In this document: one piece after another, positions 1-7,406 of the stretch
Numbering within the stretch: position 1 is the first letter of the stretch
How the letters are laid out: each line of letters opens with the position of its first letter
DNA from: Pseudomonadota bacterium
GTDB lineage: Bacteria; Pseudomonadota; Gammaproteobacteria; Pseudomonadales; UBA5518
NCBI GenBank assembly: GCA_022705125.1
Contig: JAKJFB010000135.1
Coordinates: 1-7,406, forward strand
Direction of reading: 5' to 3'
DNA length: 7,406 nt
Notes under the pieces: generated by a model
Told to the model about the DNA's origin: nothing
The model's input: only the letters and a program-made list of their open reading frames with translations
Databases searched by the model: none
Program-made: the position numbers and the translations under genes

Positions 1-461
1 CCTCGCCGAACACGCCGGGGCTGCGCGACCTGCAGTTCGGCGAGCCGCTGGAGCAGCTGCTGGCGCAACTGGTGGCGCGGCGCGAGGCGCTCGCCGAGCA
101 GCACGGGCGGCGCGTGCCGCTGGTGCTGAAAATCGCGCCGGATCTGGCCCCCGAGGACATCGACCGCGTCGCCGACAGCGCGCGGCGCGCGCGCATGGAC
201 GCGCTGATCGCCACCAACACCACGGTGTCGCGCCAGGGCGTCGAGGGCCTGCCGAACGCCACGGAGAGCGGCGGGCTTGCCGATCGACTGGCCGGCGAGC
301 TGCCGCTGATCGGCGCCGGCGGCATCATGACGGGGGAGGACGCCGCCGGGCGCGTGCGCGCGGGCGCCTCGCTGGTGCAGCTCTATACCGGCTTCATCTA
401 CGGTGGTCCCGCGCTGATCGGCACGGCGGCCGCGGCGATCGCGCGCGGGCGCGCAGGCTGA
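1..461 (+). CDS. pyrD: Class 2 dihydroorotate dehydrogenase (quinone), 3' part, with internal in-frame deletion
   Basis: This enzyme oxidises dihydroorotate to orotate with FMN and passes electrons to membrane quinone, the fourth step of pyrimidine synthesis. The reading frame enters at base 3 with SPNTPGLR, the active-site segment whose first Ser matches catalytic Ser175 of E. coli PyrD, so the N-terminal half lies left of the window. Next come KIAPDL (FMN-contacting Lys), ATNTT (FMN and substrate contacts), GAGGI, and [12 protein letters not shown] at the FMN phosphate site. The stop is TGA at 459-461. Oddity: the usual GGLSGxPL loop and the helix after it are missing. The protein goes from SGGL straight to [12 protein letters not shown], about 16 residues shorter than E. 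coli PyrD, and the lost part includes the equivalent of FMN-contacting Gly268. The frame is kept. The identification is secure; whether this copy is functional is doubtful unless the deletion is an assembly artefact. rlmKL starts 13 bp downstream, so the two are probably co-transcribed. Confidence 0.93.
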   Translation, partial: SPNTPGLRDLQFGEPLEQLLAQLVARREALAEQHGRRVPLVLKIAPDLAPEDIDRVADSARRARMDALIATNTTVSRQGVEGLPNATESGGLADRLAGELPLIGAGGIMTGEDAAGRVRAGASLVQLYTGFIYGGPALIGTAAAAIARGRAG

Positions 462-474
462 GGGCAGGGCGAAC

Positions 475-2544
<2,070 letters not shown>

Positions 2545-2730
2545 CGCGAGGGCACGTTGCTGTTCTCCACCAACCGGCGCGGCTTTCGCCTCGACGCCGG
2601 GGCGCTGGCCGATCTCGAGATCAGTGACCTCACGGAGCAGAGCATCGATCCGGACTTCAACCGCAAGCCCGTGCCGCACCGGCTGTATCGTATCCGCCAC
2701 CGGCTGGCGCGAGTCACCGAAACGTCATAA
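2545..2730 (+). pseudogene. rlmKL: Detached C-terminal end of RlmKL after the in-frame TAG
   Basis: In the same frame as rlmKL, 61 further codons run to TAA at 2728-2730. The translation begins REGTLLFSTNRRGFRLD, which aligns without gaps to the E. coli RlmKL end (GGTIMFSNNKRGFRMD), and ends close to the family's usual C-terminus. This is the last part of the RlmK Rossmann fold. There is no in-frame ATG or credible ribosome-binding site, so it is unlikely to be translated independently; it would be made only by TAG readthrough or if the TAG is a sequencing error. The conserved residues show that the reading frame has been disrupted recently or not at all. The final codons overlap the probable Pho box ahead of phoB. 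Confidence 0.85.
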
Positions 2731-2753
2731 TTCTGTCTTTTACTGTCACGCAA
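2722..2753 (+). promoter_or_regulatory. Probable PhoB-binding site (Pho box) upstream of phoB
   Basis: Three successive CTGTC-like half-sites lie in a short AT-rich stretch: ACGTCATAATT at 2722-2732, CTGTCTTTTA at 2733-2742 and CTGTCACGCAA at 2743-2753. The shared GTC cores are 11 and then 10 bp apart, where the family norm is 11. The site begins inside the last codons of rlmKL and ends about 31 bp before the phoB ATG. PhoB autoactivation through such a box is well established in gammaproteobacteria. GATCAT at 2755-2760 is a weak candidate -10 element. The match is less regular than the box ahead of pstS. Confidence 0.65.
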
Positions 2754-2784
2754 CGATCATGACGACGCGAGGCGACGGAACAGG

Positions 2785-3504
2785 ATGAACGGCAAGCAGA
2801 CGATCCTGGTGGTGGACGACGAGTCCTCGATCCGGGACATGGTGCAGCTCTCGCTGGAGCTGGCCGGCTTCAACTGCCTGCAGGCGGCCAACGCCCGCGA
2901 GGCGATGGGGCAGATCCTGGACGCCCGCCCCGACCTCGTGCTGCTCGACTGGATGATGCCCGACACCAGCGGCTATGAACTGCTGCGGCGCCTGCGCAAG
3001 GACGAGCACTGCGCGCGACTGCCGGTCATCATGCTGACGGCGAAGGTCGAGGAGGGCAATCGCGTGCAGGGGCTCGACGGCGGCGCCGACGACTACGTCG
3101 GCAAGCCCTTCTCGCCGCGCGAGCTGATCGCGCGCATCCGCGCGCTGCTGCGGCGCAGCGCGCCGGTCGAGGAGCAGCAGCCGATGGAGTTCGACGGCTT
3201 GCGCCTCGACCCGCTGGCGCACCGCGTGTTCGCCGACGCGCGCCCGGTCGAGATGGGCCCCACCGAGTTCCGCCTGCTGCAGTTCCTGATGAGCCATCCG
3301 GACCGCGCCTACTCGCGCGCGCAACTGCTCGACCAGGTCTGGGGCGCGAACGTCTACATCGACGAGCGCACGGTGGATGTGCACGTGCGGCGCCTGCGCA
3401 AGGCGCTGGAGCCCCCAGTGACCGGGGCGAAGGATTTCGGGGAGTTCATCCAGACCGTGCGCGGCACCGGTTACCGCTTCTCCAACCAGATGTCGCGTGC
3501 CTGA
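2785..3504 (+). CDS. phoB: Phosphate regulon response regulator PhoB
   Basis: This is an OmpR-family transcription factor of 239 residues (E. coli PhoB: 229). When phosphorylated by PhoR in phosphate starvation it binds Pho boxes and activates phosphate-scavenging genes. The receiver domain (about 5-122) has the acidic pair Asp11-Asp12, the phospho-acceptor Asp55 in LLDWMMP, Thr85 and Lys107 of the KPFSP motif. The winged-helix domain (about 137-233) carries MGPTEFRLLQFL, then SRAQLLDQVWG, then RTVDVHVRRLRKAL with the recognition helix, and ends in QTVRGTGYRF, all close to E. coli PhoB. Residue 106 is Gly where Thr is usual (YVGKPF against YITKPF), a mild deviation. The ATG at 2785 is preceded by GAGG (2769-2772) and GGA (2777-2779); neither is ideally spaced, but the MNGKQTILVVDDE start fits the family. 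phoR follows after 2 bp, indicating one operon with coupled translation. Confidence 0.97.
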   Translation: MNGKQTILVVDDESSIRDMVQLSLELAGFNCLQAANAREAMGQILDARPDLVLLDWMMPDTSGYELLRRLRKDEHCARLPVIMLTAKVEEGNRVQGLDGGADDYVGKPFSPRELIARIRALLRRSAPVEEQQPMEFDGLRLDPLAHRVFADARPVEMGPTEFRLLQFLMSHPDRAYSRAQLLDQVWGANVYIDERTVDVHVRRLRKALEPPVTGAKDFGEFIQTVRGTGYRFSNQMSRA

Positions 3505-3506
3505 GC

Positions 3507-4817
3507 ATGCCGACCAGCCCGGGGCGCGACCTGCTGCTGCTCGCCGCGCTGATGCTCGCGGGGCTGCTGCTGGGCAATTTCCTGGGCAACGCCGGCGCCG
3601 GTCTCGCCTGCGGGGTGCTGATCTACCTGCTGATCAGCTACCGGCGCATGGCGAAACTGCAGCGCTGGCTCGCGCAAGGCCCGCTGAAACGCGATCCGCC
3701 GGTGCAGGGGGGCATGCTGGGTGACGTGGCCGACCGCATGCAGCACACCCATGCCCGCCTGCAAAAACAACTCGAGGAGGCCGATGCGGCAGTGCTGCGC
3801 CTGCGCGAATCCTACGCCGCCCTGAAGGACGGCATCGTGATGCTGGGTCCGGACAACACCATCGAGTGGTCCAACGCCAGCGCGCTCGCGCTGCTGGGGC
3901 TGCGTTACCCGCAGGATGCGGGGCAGCCGCTCGGGAACCTGGTGCGCGATCCCGATTTCACGGCCTATCTTGCGGCCAGCGATTTCGAGCATTCCTTCGA
4001 GCTCGAGATCGGTGGCGCGGCGGCGCGCACGCTGGAAGTGCAGGCGACTGCCTTCGGCGCCAATCGCAAGGTGATCTTCATCCGGGACGTCACGGCGCTG
4101 AAGCGCCTCGAGACGATGCGCCGCGATTTCGTCGCGAACATCTCGCACGAGCTGCGTACCCCGCTCACGGTGATCGCCGGCTACGTCGGAACGCTGGAGG
4201 ACCTCCTGCCGCAGGACTCGCCGGTGATCGCCAAGGTGCTGGGGCAGATGCAGCAGCAGTCGGCGCGCATGGAGCACCTGCTGCGCGACCTGATGCTGCT
4301 GTCCACGCTCGAGGGCACGGAAAGTGCCGATTCCTCCGCCGAGGAGTCGATCGCGGTCTGCGCGATGCTCGATTCGATCCGCGAGAACGCGCTGGCCGCC
4401 TGCGGCGGCGAGCGCCAGATCACGCTCGAGTGCGCACCTGGCCTGAGGCTGCGCGGACCGCGGCTGCAGATCGAGAGCATCTTCGCCAACCTGGTATTCA
4501 ACGCGGTCAGGTACACCGCCGCGGGCGGAAAGATCCGCGTCGTGTTCCAGGCCGACGGCGGGCACGCGCTGTTTCGCGTCAGCGACGATGGCATCGGCAT
4601 CGACCCCGTGCACATCCCGCGCCTCACCGAGCGCTTTTACCGCGTCGACAAGAGCCGTTCGGCGGAGAGCGGCGGCACGGGGCTGGGGCTCGCGATCGTC
4701 AAGCACGCGCTCAAGCGCGTCGACGGGGAGCTGCAGATCGAGAGTCGCCCGGGCGCCGGCAGCACCTTTACCTGCCGCTTCCCGCTGGCGCGTCTCAGCG
4801 GGGCGACGCAAGGCTGA
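3507..4817 (+). CDS. phoR: Phosphate regulon sensor histidine kinase PhoR
   Basis: This inner-membrane kinase/phosphatase controls PhoB; in known systems it senses phosphate indirectly through the Pst transporter and PhoU. Its 436 residues match E. coli PhoR (431). Two hydrophobic segments (about 8-26 and 30-46) are joined by only a few residues, so there is essentially no periplasmic sensor loop, as expected for PhoR. A charged helical linker (about 73-105) precedes a PAS domain (about 105-200). The HisKA domain has phospho-acceptor His214 in ISHELRTPL. The HATPase domain has the N box NLVFNAVRYT (328-337), G1 box DDGIGI (360-365), an F-box region RFYRVDKSRS, and G2 box GGTGLGL (389-395). 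All catalytic motifs are intact. The ATG begins 2 bp after the phoB stop with no clear Shine-Dalgarno, consistent with translational coupling; a later ATG (3552) would cut into the first membrane helix. The stop is 6 bp before the Pho box of pstS. Confidence 0.96.
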   Translation: MPTSPGRDLLLLAALMLAGLLLGNFLGNAGAGLACGVLIYLLISYRRMAKLQRWLAQGPLKRDPPVQGGMLGDVADRMQHTHARLQKQLEEADAAVLRLRESYAALKDGIVMLGPDNTIEWSNASALALLGLRYPQDAGQPLGNLVRDPDFTAYLAASDFEHSFELEIGGAAARTLEVQATAFGANRKVIFIRDVTALKRLETMRRDFVANISHELRTPLTVIAGYVGTLEDLLPQDSPVIAKVLGQMQQQSARMEHLLRDLMLLSTLEGTESADSSAEESIAVCAMLDSIRENALAACGGERQITLECAPGLRLRGPRLQIESIFANLVFNAVRYTAAGGKIRVVFQADGGHALFRVSDDGIGIDPVHIPRLTERFYRVDKSRSAESGGTGLGLAIVKHALKRVDGELQIESRPGAGSTFTCRFPLARLSGATQG

Positions 4818-4823
4818 TTCGCG

Positions 4824-4856
4824 CTGTCACGAAACGGTCACAAAACATTCATAATA
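4824..4856 (+). promoter_or_regulatory. Pho box and PhoB-dependent promoter of pstS
   Basis: There are three exactly adjacent 11-bp direct repeats: CTGTCACGAAA (4824-4834), CGGTCACAAAA (4835-4845) and the weaker CATTCATAATA (4846-4856). The first two form a near-consensus PhoB box (CTGTCAT plus AT-rich spacer, repeated). A -10-like CATAAT at 4850-4855 lies about 9 bp beyond the 18-bp core box. This is the spacing of classical PhoB-activated promoters, where the box replaces the -35 element. The stretch stands out as AT-rich in GC-rich surroundings. It would drive pstS, and pstC if transcription continues. Confidence 0.85.
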
Positions 4857-4905
4857 TTTTCGCGCGACTGATCCAGGCTCGGTGAATCGAGTCCAGCAAC
4901 AGCCC

Positions 4906-4911
4906 AGGAGG
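4906..4911 (+). promoter_or_regulatory. Strong ribosome-binding site fixing a GTG start for pstS
   Basis: AGGAGG is a full anti-Shine-Dalgarno match, 5 bp before GTG at 4917. It supports the GTG as initiator, since the resulting protein begins with a textbook signal peptide (KKLL followed by a hydrophobic core). Confidence 0.88.
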
Positions 4912-4916
4912 CTCCC

Positions 4917-5957
4917 GTGAAGAAACTGCTCTGCACCGCCATCGCCGTTGCCGCGCTGACCCAGGTCCCGGTCGCGCTCGCCCAGCGTGACAACATCAGC
5001 ATCGTGGGTTCGTCCACGGTGTATCCGTTCTCGACCGTGGTGGCCGAGCAGTTCGGCAAGGCCACCAAATTCAAAACCCCGAAAATCGAAGCCACCGGCA
5101 CCGGCGGCGGCATCAAGCTGTTCTGCTCCGGTGTGGGCGTGCAGCACCCCGATATCGCCAATGCCTCGCGGCGCATGAAGGATTCCGAATTCGCGGATTG
5201 CGCCAAGAACGGCGTGACCGAGATCACCGAGGTCGTGATCGGCTTCGACGGCATCGTGATCGCCAATGCACGCAGCGCGCATCATTACGAGCTGACGCTG
5301 AAGGACATGTTCCTCGCGCTCGCCAAGGATGTGCCGAACCCCGACGGCAGCGAGACGCTGGTGCCCAACCCCTACAAGACCTGGAAGGACGTGAACCCCG
5401 CTCTGCCGGCCAACCGGATCGAGGTGCTGGGCCCGCCGCCGACCTCCGGCACCCGCGATGCCTTCGTCGAGCTGGCGATGGAAGGCGGCTGCAAGTCCTT
5501 CCCCTGGGTCAAGGCGATCAAGGACCAGGACGAGAACCGCTTCAAGGCGGTCTGCCACGCGGTGCGCGAGGACGGCGCCTACATCGAGGCCGGCGAGAAC
5601 GACAACCTGATCGTGCAGAAGCTCGGCGCGAACCCCAATTCGCTCGGCATCTTCGGCTACAGCTTCATGGAGGAGAATGCCGACAAGGTGCAGGGCAGCA
5701 AGGTCGCCGGCGTTGAGCCCACGTACGAGAGCATCGCCGACGGCTCCTATGCCGTGTCGCGCCCGCTCTACTTCTACGTGAAGACGGCGCACGCGGACCT
5801 GATTCCCGGCATCCGGGAGTTCGTCGCGGAGTTTGTCAGCGAACGCGCCATGGGCGAAGATGGCTACCTCGCCGACCGTGGCCTGATCGCGCTGCCGCAG
5901 GACCAGTACGAGGCGACGGCCGCGGCCGCGCGCAGCCTGGCGCCGTTCGCGCTCTGA
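4917..5957 (+). CDS. pstS: PstS-family periplasmic phosphate-binding protein
   Basis: This is the substrate-binding protein of the high-affinity phosphate ABC transporter; it captures phosphate in the periplasm and delivers it to PstC/PstA. It has 346 residues. The signal peptide covers about 1-22 (KK, hydrophobic core, ALA before Gln23), with no lipobox. Phosphate-binding loops are visible: SSTVYPF (32-38), ATGTGGG downstream, ASRRM, and TSGTRD (176-181). This is the SSTVYPF subfamily, common in alpha- and gammaproteobacteria, rather than the E. coli PstS type (GAGATFPAP). The mature protein has four cysteines (70, 95, 192, 213), an even number compatible with two disulfides; that pairing is inference. 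The GTG start is supported by AGGAGG 5 bp upstream. A Pho box lies just ahead and pstC follows after 83 bp holding a strong hairpin. Phosphate specificity is inferred from the family and from the phoBR/pstC neighbours. Confidence 0.94.
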   Translation: MKKLLCTAIAVAALTQVPVALAQRDNISIVGSSTVYPFSTVVAEQFGKATKFKTPKIEATGTGGGIKLFCSGVGVQHPDIANASRRMKDSEFADCAKNGVTEITEVVIGFDGIVIANARSAHHYELTLKDMFLALAKDVPNPDGSETLVPNPYKTWKDVNPALPANRIEVLGPPPTSGTRDAFVELAMEGGCKSFPWVKAIKDQDENRFKAVCHAVREDGAYIEAGENDNLIVQKLGANPNSLGIFGYSFMEENADKVQGSKVAGVEPTYESIADGSYAVSRPLYFYVKTAHADLIPGIREFVAEFVSERAMGEDGYLADRGLIALPQDQYEATAAAARSLAPFAL

Positions 5958-5972
5958 GCCGGGGAGCCCATT

Positions 5973-6014
5973 CGGACCCGGCCGCCGCGGGCATCCCCGC
6001 GGCGGCCGGGTCCG
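5973..6014 (+). other. Perfect 19-bp hairpin in the pstS-pstC intergenic gap
   Basis: An arm at 5973-5991 is exactly complementary to 5996-6014 around a 4-base CATC loop; the pairing can extend by one G-U and one U-A pair. The stem is almost all G/C. No T-run follows, so it is not a standard intrinsic terminator. Its place 15 bp after the pstS stop and 26 bp before pstC suggests it protects the 3' end of a processed pstS mRNA or partly attenuates transcription into pstC. Either would give more binding protein than permease, a common need in ABC operons. The structure is directly visible; the role is inferred. Confidence 0.8.
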
Positions 6015-6040
6015 GACCAGGATGACGTGAGCGCTTTGCC

Positions 6041-7406
6041 ATGAATGTTTCCATGCTGTTGCTGCTGATCGCCGCCCTTGCCGTCGCGGGCTATTACCAG
6101 GGCAGTTCGCGCGCCGTGTCGGTCGCGGTACCGCTCGGGGGCGTGCGTCGCCTGCCGTCCCTGCCTGCGCATTACGGCGCCTACGTCGCATTGATGGTGC
6201 TGTTGCCCGCGCTCGCCGCGGTGCTCCTGTGGTCGCTGGCCTCCGCGCCACTCATCGAGAGGCTGGTGCTGGAGTCGTTGCCGGCCTCGCATGCCGGAAC
6301 CGACGCCGGACTGCTGCTGAATTCCATCGCCAACCTGGCCGCGGGCGGCGCCACCGGCGCCACCGATCCCGTGCTCGTGAGCGCCGCCGAACGCATGGTC
6401 AGCCTCGGGCAACGCTCGTCGATGGGCATGTGGACGCTGGCCGTGGCCTGCGCGCTGCTCGGCGGTTTCCGCGGCTGGCACCGGGTGCGGGCCGATTTCG
6501 TGGCGCGCAACGTGGTCGAGCGCATCTTCACGCGCCTGCTGTTCGCGTGCGCCTGCGTGGCCGTGCTCACCACGATCGGCATCCTGCTCTCGGTGGTGAT
6601 CGAGTCGCTGCGCTTCTTCCAGATGGTCTCGCCGGTGGAGTTCTTCTTCGGGCTGGAGTGGAGCCCGCAGATTGCCCTGCGCGCCGACCAGCAGGGCTCC
6701 TCGGGGCGCTTCGGCGCGGTGCCGCTGTTCACCGGCACGCTGCTGATCTCGGCGATCGCCCTGCTGGTGGCGGTGCCGGTCGGGCTGATGTCGGCGATCT
6801 TCCTCAGCGAGTACGCCAGCGCGAAGCTGCGCAGCCGGCTCAAGCCGCTGCTGGAGATCCTCGCCGGCATCCCGACCGTGGTCTACGGCTTCTTCGCCGC
6901 GCTCACCGTGGCGCCGCTGGTGCGCGAGTTCGGCACCGCGATCGGGCTCGAGGCCTCTTCCGAGAGCGCCCTGGCCGCCGGCCTGGTGATGGGCGTGATG
7001 ATCATTCCCTTCGTGTCCTCGCTGTCCGACGACATCCTGCACGCGGTGCCGCTGAGCCTGCGCGACGGCTCGCTGGCGCTCGGTGCCACGCGCTCCGAGA
7101 CCATCAAGCGCGTGGTGATCCCCGCGGCGCTGCCCGGCATCGTCGGCGGGGTGCTGCTGGCCGCTTCGCGCGCCATCGGCGAGACCATGATCGTGGTGAT
7201 GGCGGCCGGGCTCTCGGCGCGCCTGTCGGCGAATCCCTTCGAGTCGGTGACCACGGTGACGGTGCAGATCGTGACGCTGCTGGTCGGCGACCAGGAATTC
7301 GACAGCCCGAAGACGCTCGCGGCGTTTGCCCTGGGCCTGGTGCTGTTCGTGGTCACGCTGGCGCTGAACATCTTCGCGCTGCACATCGTGCGCAAGTACA
7401 GGGAGC
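6041..7406 (+). CDS. pstC: Phosphate ABC transporter permease PstC, long form (3' end cut by window)
   Basis: This inner-membrane permease pairs with PstA and the ATPase PstB to import phosphate delivered by PstS. The frame stays open from ATG 6041 to the window edge (455 full codons). The N-terminal 220 or so residues form the extra region of long PstC proteins (DUF3708-like), with hydrophobic segments at about 2-18, 47-67, 128-142 and 166-187. The transporter domain follows from about 225: GTLLISAIALLVAVPVG, then FLSEYAS, then EILAGIPTVVYGFFA, then the EAA-loop region LRDGSLALGATRSETIKRV (340-358) that docks on PstB, then AASRAIGETM, and a final membrane helix ending IVRKYRE at the edge. 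Related proteins end within a few residues of this point, so little is missing. The in-frame stop at 6023-6025 limits upstream extension; ATG 6041 has only a weak GAGCG ahead. A second ATG at 6053 (Met5) is an alternative start. pstA, pstB and phoU are expected next but not visible. Confidence 0.93.
   Translation, partial: MNVSMLLLLIAALAVAGYYQGSSRAVSVAVPLGGVRRLPSLPAHYGAYVALMVLLPALAAVLLWSLASAPLIERLVLESLPASHAGTDAGLLLNSIANLAAGGATGATDPVLVSAAERMVSLGQRSSMGMWTLAVACALLGGFRGWHRVRADFVARNVVERIFTRLLFACACVAVLTTIGILLSVVIESLRFFQMVSPVEFFFGLEWSPQIALRADQQGSSGRFGAVPLFTGTLLISAIALLVAVPVGLMSAIFLSEYASAKLRSRLKPLLEILAGIPTVVYGFFAALTVAPLVREFGTAIGLEASSESALAAGLVMGVMIIPFVSSLSDDILHAVPLSLRDGSLALGATRSETIKRVVIPAALPGIVGGVLLAASRAIGETMIVVMAAGLSARLSANPFESVTTVTVQIVTLLVGDQEFDSPKTLAAFALGLVLFVVTLALNIFALHIVRKYRE

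Noticed and set aside
3471..4811. Minus-strand open frame of 446 codons opposite phoR
   Set aside because: Low-complexity composition with no domain, opposite a gene with all histidine-kinase boxes intact.
5973..6014. Calling the pstS-pstC hairpin an intrinsic terminator
   Set aside because: No T-run follows the stem, and pstC downstream has no obvious promoter of its own, so full termination there would silence pstC.
6022..6030. Three-codon open frame ATG ACG TGA preceded by AGGA ahead of pstC, as a regulatory leader
   Set aside because: Too short to distinguish from chance, with no pairing alternative or regulatory codons visible.
4827..6251. Minus-strand open frame of 474 codons spanning pstS and its Pho-box promoter
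   Set aside because: It crosses the pstS promoter, the intergenic hairpin and parts of two real genes, and shows no recognisable domain; it is a compositional shadow.
5864..7384. Minus-strand open frame of 506 codons opposite pstC
   Set aside because: The translation is an unbroken His/Gln/Arg/Glu-rich composition typical of the antisense of a hydrophobic GC-rich membrane gene; the plus-strand frame has unmistakable PstC motifs.

Overview
The window is GC-rich, with third codon positions almost all G or C, and is densely coded on the plus strand only. It looks like gammaproteobacterial chromosome. The evidence is a fused RlmKL-type 23S rRNA methyltransferase, a class 2 (quinone-linked) PyrD, a canonical PhoB/PhoR pair and a long-form PstC. 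A more precise placement cannot be supported from the sequence alone. It is ordinary core-genome content: there is no mobile element, CRISPR array, tRNA or rRNA.

Layout: (1) 1-461, the 3' part of pyrD (dihydroorotate dehydrogenase); (2) 475-2544, rlmKL, whose frame is closed by an in-frame TAG although homologous coding continues to a TAA at 2728-2730; (3) 2785-3504, phoB; (4) 3507-4817, phoR; (5) 4917-5957, a pstS-type phosphate-binding protein with a GTG start and a signal peptide; (6) 6041-7406, pstC, running off the right edge a few residues before its expected end. Probable PhoB-binding boxes lie ahead of phoB, where the box overlaps the rlmKL tail, and ahead of pstS. A 19-bp perfect hairpin separates pstS from pstC.

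How the genes work together: PhoR (membrane sensor kinase) and PhoB (response regulator) form the phosphate-starvation two-component system. PstS (periplasmic) delivers phosphate to the PstC-containing ABC transporter. The Pho boxes imply that PhoB activates both its own operon and the transporter operon. pstA, pstB and phoU would be expected just to the right but are not visible.

I found no new system here. The points worth a second look are two apparent lesions in adjacent housekeeping genes: an amber codon in rlmKL and a roughly 16-residue in-frame deletion in the FMN-binding part of PyrD. The Pho-box architecture and the pstS-pstC hairpin are also of interest. The lesions may be real or may be assembly or sequencing errors; the sequence alone cannot decide.
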